Assembly (NCBI RefSeq): GCF_003259505.1
Contig: NZ_QLLK01000019.1
Location: forward strand, 1-44,000
DNA length: 44,000 nt
DNA from: Algoriphagus yeomjeoni
Lineage (GTDB): Bacteria; Bacteroidota; Bacteroidia; Cytophagales; Cyclobacteriaceae
Direction of reading: 5' to 3'
Shown: one piece after another, positions 16,292 through 25,506 of the stretch
Numbering within the stretch: position 1 is the stretch's first letter
Layout of the letters: each line of letters starts with the position of its first letter
Notes under the pieces: model-generated
What the model was told of the DNA's origin: nothing
What the model saw: the letters and a program-made list of their open reading frames with translations, nothing else
Database searches by the model: none
Made by a program: the position numbers and the translations under genes

Positions 16292-17536
16292 ATGGATGCC
16301 AAAGTCTTAATAGAATCCTTCGCTGAATTTGCGAGATCTAAAAATGTGGATCGACCTACCATGATCCGTATCTTGGAAGATGTGTTCAGAGCTATGATTC
16401 GCAAGAAGTTTGAAACTGATGAGAACTTCGATGTGACCATTAACGCTGATCAAGGTGATCTTGAGATATTCCGTATTCGCGAAATTGTCGACGACAATTC
16501 TGAGGATATATGGGATTTAGACAAAATCAGTTTTACAGAGGCTCGTAAAATAGAGCCTGATTTTGAGATAGGAGAAGAAGTATACGAGAAAATTGAACTG
16601 CAAGCTTTTGGAAGACGTGCTGTGCAGATGGCCCGTCAGACATTGATCCAGCGAATAAAGGATCTTGAAAAAGATTTACTTTATAATAAATATGAGGAAT
16701 TGGTAGGTGAGATCGTAAGCGCTGAAGTTTATCAGATTCTCGGAAGAGAAATTCTATTGATGGATGGTGAAGGCAACGAACTTATTCTTCCTAAAGCTGA
16801 GCAGATTTCTAAAGACCGCTTTAGAAAAGGTGATACCGTGAAGGCAATCGTTCACAGAGTGGATATGTCTAATGGAAATCCAAAAATTATTCTATCTAGA
16901 ACTTCACCTGTATTCTTGGAGCGTTTGTTCGAGAATGAAGTTCCTGAGGTCTACGATGGATTGATTACTATTATTAAGATAGTAAGAGAGCCAGGAGAAA
17001 GAGCAAAAGTTGCTGTGGAATCTTACGATGATCGTATCGATCCAGTAGGTGCTTGTGTGGGAATGAAAGGATCTAGAATTCATGCTGTGGTAAGAGAATT
17101 GCAGAATGAAAATATAGATGTAATCAATTACACAGAAAACCTGGATTTGTATGTCACTCGTGCATTGAGTCCAGCTAAGGTTTCTTCTATCACTGCGAAC
17201 GAAGAGACAAAAAGATTATCCGTATTCCTTAAGCCTGACCAGGTATCTCTGGCCATAGGTAAAGGTGGATATAACATTAAACTTGCCAGTAGATTGGTTG
17301 GTTATGAGATCGATGTATTCCGTGAATTGAACGAATACGAAGAAGAAGATGTCGATTTAATGGAGTTTGTTGATGAAATCGACGGCTGGATTATCGACGA
17401 ATTAAAGAAGACAGGTTTAGATACTGCGAAAAGCGTATTGAGCTTGACTAAAGAGGACCTGACTCGTAGAACAGAGCTAGAAGATGAGACTGTTGATGAG
17501 ATATTCAGGATACTCGGACAAGAATTTGATCAATAG
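16292..17536 (+). CDS. nusA: Transcription elongation/termination factor NusA
   Basis: 414 residues. Binds RNA polymerase and nascent RNA to modulate pausing, termination and antitermination. N-terminal polymerase-binding domain (1-125: DRPTMIRILEDVFRAMIRKKF, MARQTLIQRIKDLEKD), S1 domain (about 135-200), KH1 and KH2 domains (DPVGACVGMKGSRIHAVVREL, LAIGKGGYNIKLASRLVGYEIDV), and an acidic C-terminal helical tail (TKEDLTRRTELEDETVDEIF) shorter than the two AR repeats of E. coli NusA (495 residues). In E. coli the rimP-nusA-infB operon is under NusA feedback, relevant to the leader hairpin here. Confidence 0.97.
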   Translation: MDAKVLIESFAEFARSKNVDRPTMIRILEDVFRAMIRKKFETDENFDVTINADQGDLEIFRIREIVDDNSEDIWDLDKISFTEARKIEPDFEIGEEVYEKIELQAFGRRAVQMARQTLIQRIKDLEKDLLYNKYEELVGEIVSAEVYQILGREILLMDGEGNELILPKAEQISKDRFRKGDTVKAIVHRVDMSNGNPKIILSRTSPVFLERLFENEVPEVYDGLITIIKIVREPGERAKVAVESYDDRIDPVGACVGMKGSRIHAVVRELQNENIDVINYTENLDLYVTRALSPAKVSSITANEETKRLSVFLKPDQVSLAIGKGGYNIKLASRLVGYEIDVFRELNEYEEEDVDLMEFVDEIDGWIIDELKKTGLDTAKSVLSLTKEDLTRRTELEDETVDEIFRILGQEFDQ

Positions 17537-17598
17537 AGCGGGAAATAATCCCCGTGTAATACCCTAATTATTTAAGATTTCGAAAGAAGTTTTTGCTT

Positions 17599-20481
17599 AT
17601 GTCAGAAGAAAAAATGATGCGTTTAGGCCAAATAGCCAGAAAACTCAACGTGGGAACGGCAACCATAGTTGAGTCTTTGGCTAAAAAGGGCTATGAGGTG
17701 GAGAATAATCCGAATTCAAAAATCAACATGAGTCAAGTTGAGATGTTGAATAAGGAGTTCAAATCTTCTGCCCTAGATAAGGAGGAGGCTTCGCACCTCT
17801 CGATAGGGAAGCGCCATGAGCCTATTTCTATAGAGCCCGAAACTCCAAAAGAGGAGCCAAAGCCGGCAGCTGCGCCCGCGCCAGCTCCTGAACCAAAAGC
17901 TCAGGAAGCGCCAAAACCAGCTGCTCCAACTCCGGCGCCTGCTCCAAAAGCAGCCGAAGAGCCAAAGCCTGCGCCTTCTTCCGCACCTACTCCGCCAGCC
18001 GATACGGAGAAAGTTTCTACCGAAGCCCCAAAATTAGAGGGCATTAAAGTCTTGGGTAAAATCGATCTAAGCAAAAACACAAGTTCTGTTCCTAGACATA
18101 AACAGCAGCATGGCCAAAATAAGCACGGTCAAAAGCATGGAGATTCTAGGAAGCCGCAACAAGCTCCGCAGCAAAATAAGCCGCAGCCAAAACCGGCCCA
18201 GGAGGTTAAAAAACCAACTGCACCTCAAGCTCCTCAGGTGAAAAAGGACCAACCAAAACCTGCTCCACAGCAACCTGCTACGCCAGTGCCGCCAGTGGCA
18301 AAGGATCAAGTGATTTCTGCGAAAGCTGACTCACTTAAAGGCCTTACTGTTTTAGGGAAAATAGAACTGCCTGCAGATCGACCTAAGAAAAAAGGAGGTC
18401 CAGTAGCTTCTTCTGATGAAAGAGGAAGAGATAAAAAACGTCCACGTAAGCGTATTGACAAACCAGGAGGACCGGGGCAAGGCAATCGTCCAGGAGGAGG
18501 TCCAGGTGGCCGTCCAAATCAAGGCGGAGGCAACCGTCCTGCTGGCAACCAAAGAGGCGGGGCTCCGGTGAGAGCTCAAAAAGCTGAGCCGACACAAAAG
18601 GAAATTCAGGATCAAATTAAACAGACTTTAGCTCGTCTTCAAGGTAAGAGTACAGGAGGAGGAAAAGGCAAAAGCCGTAGAGACAAAAAAGCCGAGAGAG
18701 AAAGAGATGTAGATTTTGAAACTGAAGAAACAAAAATCTTAAAAGTAACTGAGTTTATCTCAGCAAACGATTTGGCAGCATTGATGGACTTAACTGTTAA
18801 TCAGATTATTTCCGCTTGTATGTCACTTGGTATGTTCGTTTCGATCAACCAACGTTTGGATGCTGAGGCGATTACTATTATTGCTGACGAATTTGGTTAC
18901 GAAGTAGAATTCACCAAGTCTATAGAAGACGAAATCGAGGTAGAAGAAGAAGATTCTCCTGAAGAATTGGTGGAAAGAGCACCGATCGTGACCATCATGG
19001 GACACGTCGATCACGGTAAGACTTCCTTGCTCGATTACATCCGTATGTCAAAAGTAACTGCAGATGAGGCTGGAGGAATCACTCAGCATATCGGTGCTTA
19101 TGACGTAATGACTAAAACAGGTCATAAAATTGCATTCCTAGATACGCCAGGTCACGAAGCATTTACAGCGATGAGAGCACGTGGTGCCAAAATAACAGAT
19201 GTTGCGATAATCGTAATTGCGGCAGATGATAGCATCATGCCTCAGACTAAGGAAGCGATCAACCACGCGCAAGTAGCTGGTGTCCCGATGATTTTCGCTA
19301 TCAACAAAATAGATAGACCAAATGCTAACCCTGCCAAGATCAAAGAAGAGCTTGCAAACATGAATCTCTTAATTGAGGAGTGGGGTGGTAAATATCAGTC
19401 TCAGGACATTTCAGCTAAGACAGGTGAAGGTGTGGATGATTTGTTGGAGAAAGTTCTCCTTGAATCTGAAGTATTGGAGCTTACAGCTAATCCTGATAAG
19501 AATGCCGCAGGTACAGTGATTGAAGCATCCTTGGATAAAGGCCGTGGTTATGTATCCACCATCATGGTTCAGGCTGGAACTTTGAAAATCGGGGATATCA
19601 TCCTTGCAGGTCAGCATCATGGACGTGTGAAAGCGATGTTTGATCACAAAGGTAAAAAGCTGAAAGAAGCTGGCCCATCTACGCCTGTTCAGGTATTAGG
19701 TCTTGGTGGAGCACCTCAGGCAGGAGATATCATCAAAGTTTACGACACTGAGCGTGAAGCTAGAGATATTGCGAACTCAAGAGAGCAAATCCAGAGAGAG
19801 CAAAGCTTAAGAACTAAGAAACATATCACTTTGGATGAAATCGGTCGTCGCTTGGCTATCGGATCATTTAAAGAATTGAATATTATCATCAAAGGTGACG
19901 TGGATGGATCGGTAGAAGCACTTTCTGATTCCCTATTGAAACTATCGAAAGATGAAGTCAAAGTGAGCATTATCCATAAAGGTGTGGGTCAGATCTCTGA
20001 ATCTGATGTCTTGCTAGCTTCTGCTTCTGATGCGATTATTCTTGGATTCCAGGTAAGACCTTCTTCCAATGCTAAGAAATTGGCAGAGCAGGAAGAGATT
20101 GAAATCAGACATTACTCAATCATCTATGATGCGATCAACCAAATCAAAGATGCTATCGAGGGTATGCTTGAGCCAGAATTTGAAGAAGTGATCACTGGTA
20201 ACATCCAGGTTCGTGAGGTATTCAAAATCACTAAAGTTGGTACCGTTGCAGGTTCATATGTTACAGATGGTTTCATCACCAGAAAGAACAAGATTCGCGT
20301 GATCAGAGACGGAATCGTAATTCACGAAGGCGAGATCGATCAATTGAAGCGATTCAAGGACGATGTGGCTGAAGTGAAAGCCGGGTACGAATGTGGTATT
20401 TCTATCAAAGGCTTCAATAACATCGAGATTGATGACACCATTGAAGGCTACGAAATGAAAGAAATCAAGCGTAAGAAATAA
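17599..20481 (+). CDS. infB: Translation initiation factor IF-2
   Basis: 960 residues from the ATG at 17599; the frame is open from a TTG two codons earlier. GTPase placing fMet-tRNA on the 30S subunit. Residues 1-60 form the IF2N helical domain (MRLGQIARKLNVGTATIVE). Residues about 75-340 are low-complexity Pro/Ala/Lys then Gly/Arg-rich, long and disordered as in other Bacteroidetes. The second IF2N part follows (EFISANDLAALMDLTVNQI). The G domain begins near 460: G1 GHVDHGKT, G3 DTPGHEA, G4 NKID, G5 SAKTGEG. Beta-barrel domains and the tRNA-binding C2 domain complete it (TKVGTVAGSYVTDGFI). A strong terminator follows. Confidence 0.97.
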   Translation: MSEEKMMRLGQIARKLNVGTATIVESLAKKGYEVENNPNSKINMSQVEMLNKEFKSSALDKEEASHLSIGKRHEPISIEPETPKEEPKPAAAPAPAPEPKAQEAPKPAAPTPAPAPKAAEEPKPAPSSAPTPPADTEKVSTEAPKLEGIKVLGKIDLSKNTSSVPRHKQQHGQNKHGQKHGDSRKPQQAPQQNKPQPKPAQEVKKPTAPQAPQVKKDQPKPAPQQPATPVPPVAKDQVISAKADSLKGLTVLGKIELPADRPKKKGGPVASSDERGRDKKRPRKRIDKPGGPGQGNRPGGGPGGRPNQGGGNRPAGNQRGGAPVRAQKAEPTQKEIQDQIKQTLARLQGKSTGGGKGKSRRDKKAERERDVDFETEETKILKVTEFISANDLAALMDLTVNQIISACMSLGMFVSINQRLDAEAITIIADEFGYEVEFTKSIEDEIEVEEEDSPEELVERAPIVTIMGHVDHGKTSLLDYIRMSKVTADEAGGITQHIGAYDVMTKTGHKIAFLDTPGHEAFTAMRARGAKITDVAIIVIAADDSIMPQTKEAINHAQVAGVPMIFAINKIDRPNANPAKIKEELANMNLLIEEWGGKYQSQDISAKTGEGVDDLLEKVLLESEVLELTANPDKNAAGTVIEASLDKGRGYVSTIMVQAGTLKIGDIILAGQHHGRVKAMFDHKGKKLKEAGPSTPVQVLGLGGAPQAGDIIKVYDTEREARDIANSREQIQREQSLRTKKHITLDEIGRRLAIGSFKELNIIIKGDVDGSVEALSDSLLKLSKDEVKVSIIHKGVGQISESDVLLASASDAIILGFQVRPSSNAKKLAEQEEIEIRHYSIIYDAINQIKDAIEGMLEPEFEEVITGNIQVREVFKITKVGTVAGSYVTDGFITRKNKIRVIRDGIVIHEGEIDQLKRFKDDVAEVKAGYECGISIKGFNNIEIDDTIEGYEMKEIKRKK

Positions 20482-20505
20482 GTTTCGCTTAGATTTATCA
20501 TAGCA

Positions 20506-20533
20506 AAAGGAACAGCGAAGCTGTTCCTTTTTT
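20506..20533 (+). terminator. Intrinsic terminator of the rimP-nusA-infB operon
   Basis: An 11-base perfect stem, aaaggaacagc (20506-20516) and gctgttccttt (20520-20530), with a GAA loop and a T tract to 20533. Confidence 0.9.
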
Positions 20534-20544
20534 AGTTTTACAAA

Positions 20545-20742
20545 ATGATTGAAGCTGTCTCAATTCTTTTATGGAGTTTGTTCTTTTTTAGTTTGCTGAG
20601 CCTAATCGCCGGCTTAATTCGTCCAGTTTTAGTTCTGTGGTTTTTGGACCGAATGAATCGGTTAAAAGTCCTAAAAGTTTACGGATTATCTTCTTTATTA
20701 CTTTTAGTGATTTTGATTTTTTTGAAATATTATTTTGGGTAA
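20545..20742 (+). CDS. Small membrane protein of unknown function
   Basis: 65 residues, ATG at 20545, 12 bases below the infB terminator. Two hydrophobic helices (about 5-33 and 47-62) flank a short basic loop containing LDRMNRLKVLKVYG. The pattern of a helix with an R-P-x-x-x-L-W motif (IRPVLVLWFLDR), then a basic stretch and Y-G before a second helix, resembles small uncharacterised Bacteroidetes proteins I have seen, so I treat it as real. Function unknown. Confidence 0.7.
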   Translation: MIEAVSILLWSLFFFSLLSLIAGLIRPVLVLWFLDRMNRLKVLKVYGLSSLLLLVILIFLKYYFG

Positions 20743-20827
20743 CTCTTTATGTTAGCTAATAAGTTTTGATTATTGGTTTATAAGGAAATTTATTCTCAAT
20801 TTTTTAGCACAACGTTGGTTTTGCAAA

Positions 20828-21412
20828 TTGAATAGTTTTACTTTTCATCTTGTAATAAACCCAGAATTGAAAAATTCCCTCTCCATATTTCTTTTACTAT
20901 GTTTTGCGATGTACCACTTTGGTTACTACGCATTCTATTTCTCCTATGATTCACATTTGGAGAGTAAGTGGGAGGCAATTATTTATAGTGAAAACTCCAT
21001 AGAAGTTGAAGAAACTCTTGTGGAAATCCCACTTTCTGCACCCTACTTGGCTAATCAAGAAGAGTTTCATCCTACAAATACCTCTTTTGAAAAAGATGGG
21101 CAATTCTATCGGGCCATAAAGCAACGATATCAAAATGATACGTTGCAAGTGGTAGTCGTGCCAGATACCGCTCGAGGGGTGCTCGATAATACTGTGAAAA
21201 AGTGGATTTCTTTCCTAACGGAGGATGAAATTCCACAAGATCAAAATGGCAAGACTGTCACTAAGCTTTTGGTGAAAGATTATTTGCAACCAGTTAATCA
21301 TCTAATACAAAACCCCTTTATCACCCCAAGTGTCGTTTTCGCTGGATTTATTTTTTATTCTCATACAAATCCATTTTTCCAGCTAATTACCCCACCACCT
21401 CGTATAGCTTAA
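20828..21412 (+). CDS. Hypothetical protein with an N-terminal membrane helix
   Basis: Up to 194 residues. The frame opens at a TTG (20828: NSFTFHLVINPELKN after the first residue); the first in-frame ATG is at 20909, inside the hydrophobic segment LSIFLLLCFAMYHFGYYAFYF, so the TTG start or one near it is more likely. After the membrane helix comes a segment of about 120 residues (WEAIIYSENSIEVEETLVEIP, FYRAIKQRYQNDTLQVVVVPD), a second hydrophobic patch (VVFAGFIFYSH) and a Pro-rich tail PPPRIA. No known domain recognised. It precedes an outer-membrane protein gene by 142 bases on the same strand; a functional link is possible but not shown. Confidence 0.6.
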   Translation: MNSFTFHLVINPELKNSLSIFLLLCFAMYHFGYYAFYFSYDSHLESKWEAIIYSENSIEVEETLVEIPLSAPYLANQEEFHPTNTSFEKDGQFYRAIKQRYQNDTLQVVVVPDTARGVLDNTVKKWISFLTEDEIPQDQNGKTVTKLLVKDYLQPVNHLIQNPFITPSVVFAGFIFYSHTNPFFQLITPPPRIA

Positions 21413-21554
21413 TTTTTTTTACTCTGCTTTATGACCTTTCTCGAAGATTTTCGAGGACGTTTGATGCTATCTGCTATTTCCAAAAGCAGAAGATTTAGCA
21501 TTCATAAAGCATTTAATCAAACCTAAATTTTGTCAAGAAATCAATTAATTTATC

Positions 21555-22661
21555 ATGAAAAAACACGCTATACTCTTAATCATACTAGCTATTCTTCACT
21601 TTGCCCCTTCTGAATCATTCGCTCAAGGCTGCGTCGCCATTCGCCAGTTTTCAGGACTAGGAAATGCGGTCGGACAAGGTAACATATTGAATAAAGGAGA
21701 ATGGAATATTAGTGCCAATTATCGCTATTTCAAGTCATTCAGGCATTTTCGAGGTAACCATGAGGAACCAAATCGGATCCAAGATGGAACCGAAGTGATC
21801 AATTATCAACATGGGCTCGATATAAATATCAGTTATGCCTTTTCTGAGCGACTTTATGGTCTCATTTCTCTGCCTTTTCAATACAATGAAAGAAGTTCGC
21901 TTTATGAACATAACAGAACTGAGAGACATACGACCTATTCCAAAGGCTTTGGCGATATGAGAATCGGTGCTGGATACTGGTTGCTATCTGGAGAAAAGGC
22001 TAAGAAAGGAAACACAGCCATTGGCCTTGGAATCAAATTCCCTACAGGAGATTATGCTGCCACAAGTACTTTTTATAAAGGCCCAGAAAGTGTGCCTACC
22101 GAGCAGACAGTTGATCAGTCCATACAATTAGGTGATGGTGGTACTGGTTTGATCGTGGATTTTCAAGGACTATGGAATATCGGTAGTACCAACTTCTGGT
22201 ACTACGATGGATTTTATATGTTTAATCCAAAAGAAACCAATGGTACTCCTACCAATAGAAGCCGTCCAAATGAAGCAATCATGAGCGTTCCTGATCAATT
22301 TGCCTTGAGAACTGGTGTTTTTCACTCTTTTGAAAAAATCCATGGTTTGGGTGCTTCAGTTGGGGGTAGAATTGAAGGGATTCCTGTCCACGATGCTTTT
22401 GGGGGCAGTGAAGGATTCAGAAGACCTGGTTACATTATTTCTGTGGAGCCTGGCGTTAGCTACATGTTTGGAAATGTAACTGGAACGATGAATGTGCCAA
22501 TAGCTTTGTTCAGAAATAGAACTCAAAGTGTGACAGATATGGAGAATTCCACTCCAGATAATGAGGTACATGGAGATGCGGCATTCGCAGATTATCTGAT
22601 CAATTTCACTGTAGCTGTGAGAATTCCTAAGAAAGTTAAAGAGGTTTTTAACTCACTATAA
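21555..22661 (+). CDS. Outer-membrane beta-barrel protein (putative transporter/porin family)
   Basis: 368 residues. Signal peptide MKKHAILLIILAILHFAPS ending at about residue 24 (SFAQ/G). The mature part alternates aromatic and polar residues in amphipathic strands (WNISANYRYF, INISYAFSERLYGLISLPF, RIGAGYWLL, TAIGLGIKFPTGDY, NVPIALF) and ends in a strand (NFTVAVRIP) as in outer-membrane barrels. Resembles uncharacterised Bacteroidetes OMPs related to the phenol-degradation MetA-like group. No substrate can be named. Its terminator lies inside the 3' end of the convergent cstA gene. Confidence 0.75.
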   Translation: MKKHAILLIILAILHFAPSESFAQGCVAIRQFSGLGNAVGQGNILNKGEWNISANYRYFKSFRHFRGNHEEPNRIQDGTEVINYQHGLDINISYAFSERLYGLISLPFQYNERSSLYEHNRTERHTTYSKGFGDMRIGAGYWLLSGEKAKKGNTAIGLGIKFPTGDYAATSTFYKGPESVPTEQTVDQSIQLGDGGTGLIVDFQGLWNIGSTNFWYYDGFYMFNPKETNGTPTNRSRPNEAIMSVPDQFALRTGVFHSFEKIHGLGASVGGRIEGIPVHDAFGGSEGFRRPGYIISVEPGVSYMFGNVTGTMNVPIALFRNRTQSVTDMENSTPDNEVHGDAAFADYLINFTVAVRIPKKVKEVFNSL

Positions 22662-22670
22662 TTTCAGAAA

Positions 22671-22708
22671 GTCAAAGAGCCTTTGCGGGTTCTTTGACTT
22701 CTTTTTTT
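22671..22708 (+). terminator. Intrinsic terminator overlapping the cstA 3' end
   Basis: Stem gtcaaaga (22671-22678) and tctttgac (22691-22698), then ttcttttttt (22699-22708). It terminates the plus-strand OMP gene. The same bases encode the last residues and stop of cstA (EVKEPAKAL then TGA on the minus strand). No T tract follows it on the minus strand, so it appears one-directional. Confidence 0.75.
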
Positions 22709-24306
22709 AGGCTTTTTGTAGCCAAAATCATTAAAGAAATCGCTAATACGAATAGCAGTGCTGCGATAATGGAAAGGACATATACTTCGTCTTTGAAGTT
22801 TTTCCATGCGAAAAGCCCCAATGAAGATAAGGTGACGGTAAACATGAAAAACATGGGGATGGTCACGAATAGCGCATTGATATTTTTCTTAATTAACCAA
22901 ACAGCGATAGTCAAAAGAGCTAGTGCGGCCAATAATTGATTTGCTGAACCGAAGATTGGCCAGAGCGTAGTGAATTCTCCAGAAAGCAATAAGAGAATGG
23001 AGAAGATAACTACGATTCCTGTAGAGACGTATCGATTTTTAGCCAAAAACTGACCTGCAGCCTGAGGTACGTCTTCGAAGTATTCCTGCAAGGTAAATCG
23101 AGCCAATCGAGTACAAGTGTCCAATGTGGTGAGAGCAAAAGCTGAAACAGTCAGCGCTACAAACCCAACAGCAAACTCTTCCGAAATTCCTAGCGAGGCA
23201 ATCATGCCTCCTAAACCAGTTGAGAAAAGTGCTACCGGCCCTTCTCCCGTAAGTCTGGCCGCATATTCGGACCTCGACAAAATCACTACTGCGCCGACTG
23301 AAATTATTGCCAGAAATGACTCTATCAACATTCCCCCAAAACCTACTAGTTTGGCATCAGACTCCTTATTCAATTGCTTGGAAGTCGTACCAGAAGCTAC
23401 CAGAGAGTGGAATCCACTGATTGCACCACAGGCTATAGTTACAAAGAGCACTGGGAAAATGTAACCTAGATTTTCGTCTGACACATGGATTTCATTGCTC
23501 ATTTGTATTTCAGGATTGGCTATGAAAACTCCTAGAACCGCTGCGACAATCAATCCATAAAGCAAAAAGCTATTCAGGTAATCACGTGGCTGCAGGAGCA
23601 TGCTAACTGGAGTCACTGAAGCTAGAAATGCATACGCCAAAAGTGCCAAAATCCAGATTTTATAGTCTAGCACAAAAGGAAGTTTCATTCCCAAATACAC
23701 AAAGAAGTACATTAGAATTACACCAATGACAGAGATGATAATAAATGCAGTCTTCTTGTCTCCAATCATTTTATTGACTATCCCAAAAATGATTGCCAGT
23801 AAAATAAAGAGAATGGATGCTGAAGCAACACCCGGATTGGTGACGAAAGTTTTTGCAATGATATCTGCAAAAACACCAATTACTAAGATCAGAGTAGAAA
23901 AGCTAAAGATTACAAATAGCTGCTTTCCCTTCATACCAATTTGATTTCGGATGATCACACCGATTGATTTTCCTTCGGTTTTCAAAGAAGTAGCCATACT
24001 TCCAAGATCATGCACAGCACCAAAAAATATCCCACCAACCAAAATCCAGATCACTGCAGGGATCCATCCAAAAGTCACTGCGATGATTGGTCCCACGATA
24101 GGGCCAGCTCCAGCAATAGATGCAAAATGATGCCCCAAAACAACGATTGGCTTGCTTGGTTCATAGTCCACTCCATCTCTATGGGTGTGTGAAGGAGCTG
24201 GATTTGTGTCATTCAAACCAAATTTACGGTATACAAACCTGCCGTAAACTTTATAAGCCAAGAATAAAATACTAGCGGAAATAAGAAGAAGAACGGCTAG
24301 GTTCAT
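22672..24306 (-). CDS. cstA: Carbon starvation protein CstA family transporter
   Basis: 544 residues with about 14-16 membrane helices. CstA/BtsT family inner-membrane transporters take up peptides or pyruvate. Family motifs: RDGVDYEPSKPIVVLGHHFASIAGAGPIVGP split over residues 43-73 (HHFASIAGAGPIVGP is the hallmark), GGIFFGAVHDLGSM, YAFLASVTPVSMLLQPRDYLN (near 225-245), SGFHSLVASGTTSKQL, FALTTLDTCTRLARF, and LWPIFGSANQLLAALAL. Shorter than E. coli CstA (701) but usual for the compact Bacteroidetes form. Substrate not decided by sequence. Monocistronic, divergent from accD. Confidence 0.92.
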   Translation of the reverse strand: MNLAVLLLISASILFLAYKVYGRFVYRKFGLNDTNPAPSHTHRDGVDYEPSKPIVVLGHHFASIAGAGPIVGPIIAVTFGWIPAVIWILVGGIFFGAVHDLGSMATSLKTEGKSIGVIIRNQIGMKGKQLFVIFSFSTLILVIGVFADIIAKTFVTNPGVASASILFILLAIIFGIVNKMIGDKKTAFIIISVIGVILMYFFVYLGMKLPFVLDYKIWILALLAYAFLASVTPVSMLLQPRDYLNSFLLYGLIVAAVLGVFIANPEIQMSNEIHVSDENLGYIFPVLFVTIACGAISGFHSLVASGTTSKQLNKESDAKLVGFGGMLIESFLAIISVGAVVILSRSEYAARLTGEGPVALFSTGLGGMIASLGISEEFAVGFVALTVSAFALTTLDTCTRLARFTLQEYFEDVPQAAGQFLAKNRYVSTGIVVIFSILLLLSGEFTTLWPIFGSANQLLAALALLTIAVWLIKKNINALFVTIPMFFMFTVTLSSLGLFAWKNFKDEVYVLSIIAALLFVLAISLMILATKSLKKEVKEPAKAL

Positions 24307-24484
24307 GAGTAGATATTTGGAATTGAAAGGGAATTCGAGGAAAAACCTATTCTAGTTGTTTGATTTCAAAATAAGGTAAATATTAATCATTGAAAAAGCG
24401 ATTTTCTATAATGCTTCGTTTTCCTTTAAGCAATGGAATTCCCAACCAATTTCCAAGGAGGTTTTATTTACGGGATTTAACGAT

Positions 24485-24492
24485 TAAATTTG
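24485..24492 (+). promoter_or_regulatory. Putative -7 box of accD
   Basis: TAAATTTG matches TAnnTTTG exactly, 40 bases before the accD ATG. The -33 position shows only a T-rich tttta rather than TTG, so the call is moderate. Confidence 0.5.
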
Positions 24493-24531
24493 TGACCTTT
24501 GACTCGTCAAAAAACAACCTAAAAACTCAAT

Positions 24532-25374
24532 ATGGCTTGGTTTAAAAGAACTGACAAAGGCATCAAAACATCTACAGCTGAGAAGAAAGATGCACCTGAT
24601 GGCCTTTGGTTTAAGACCCCAAACGGAAATATCATTCATACGAGAGAGCTTAAGAATAACGCTTACGTATGCCCAGATGATGATTTTCATGTAAAAATTG
24701 GTTCGAAGGAATATTTCGAAATCCTTTTTGATAACAATAAATTCAAGGAGCTGGATGCCAATATGACCTCCGGTGATCCTTTGAAATTCACGGACACCAA
24801 ACCTTACGTTTCCCGCATAGAGGCTACCATCAAGAAAACAGAGTTGAATGACGCTGTTCGTTCTGCCGTGGGTAAAATGAATGGCTTGGACATCGTGATT
24901 TCATGTATGGACTTTAATTTCATTGGGGGATCCATGGGTTCGGTAGTAGGAGAGAAAATAGCCAGAGCTATTGATCATTCTCTGAAAAATAAGATCCCAT
25001 TCTTGATGATTTCCAAGTCTGGAGGTGCACGAATGATGGAGGCTGGATTTTCTTTGATGCAAATGGCTAAAACATCTGCCAAGCTTGCGTTGTTACATCA
25101 AGCAGGTATTCCATACATATCTATGCTTACAGATCCGACTACTGGTGGGGTTACAGCTTCTTATGCAATGTTGGGTGATTTTAATATCGCCGAGCCTGAA
25201 GCATTGATAGGTTTTGCTGGCCCTAGAGTAATCCGTGAGACAATTGGTAAGGATTTACCTAAAGGTTTCCAAAGTTCTGAGTTTGTCTTGGAGCATGGAT
25301 TTCTTGATTTCATCGTAGACCGTCGTCAATTGAAAGGTCGATTGACCACCCTGCTAAACCTTTTAAATAACTAA
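24532..25374 (+). CDS. accD: Acetyl-CoA carboxylase carboxyltransferase beta subunit
   Basis: 280 residues. With AccA it transfers CO2 from carboxybiotin to acetyl-CoA, the first step of fatty acid synthesis. The carboxyltransferase core is clear: CMDFNFIGGSMGSVVGEK, LMISKSGGARMMEAGFSLMQM, LTDPTTGGVTASYAMLGD, EPEALIGFAGPRVI. The N-terminal zinc ribbon is degenerate: where E. coli has two CxxC pairs, this has FKTPNG (about 28-32) and a lone C47 in VCPDDDFH, so a four-Cys zinc site cannot form. I recall other Bacteroidetes AccD proteins with the same loss. A weak terminator and a separate promoter divide it from nqrF. Confidence 0.95.
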   Translation: MAWFKRTDKGIKTSTAEKKDAPDGLWFKTPNGNIIHTRELKNNAYVCPDDDFHVKIGSKEYFEILFDNNKFKELDANMTSGDPLKFTDTKPYVSRIEATIKKTELNDAVRSAVGKMNGLDIVISCMDFNFIGGSMGSVVGEKIARAIDHSLKNKIPFLMISKSGGARMMEAGFSLMQMAKTSAKLALLHQAGIPYISMLTDPTTGGVTASYAMLGDFNIAEPEALIGFAGPRVIRETIGKDLPKGFQSSEFVLEHGFLDFIVDRRQLKGRLTTLLNLLNN

Positions 25375-25405
25375 AAGAGTTACTTCTAAAAGGATTTGAT
25401 TATTC

Positions 25406-25439
25406 GAGCCAAATTTGAACATCGATTTGGTCTCTTTTA
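25406..25439 (+). terminator. Possible weak terminator after accD
   Basis: gagccaaat (25406-25414) pairs with atttggtctc (25425-25434) with one bulged base, followed by a short T run (25434-25438). It overlaps the -33 element proposed for nqrF. Confidence 0.4.
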
Positions 25440-25459
25440 GTGATTAATAAATATATTTG
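25426..25459 (+). promoter_or_regulatory. Putative promoter of nqrF
   Basis: TTTG at 25426-25429, 22-base spacer, TATATTTG at 25452-25459, matching the Bacteroidetes consensus with a slightly long spacer. The nqrF ATG is 47 bases further on, implying transcription separate from accD. Confidence 0.55.
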
Positions 25460-25506
25460 TGCTCCCGTATTGGGCCAATCCATAAGAAAAATTAAACCAA
25501 AATTTC

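Noticed and set aside
18067..18615. Antisense ORFs within infB
   Set aside because: They mirror the Pro/Gly-rich low-complexity part of IF-2 and have no independent support.
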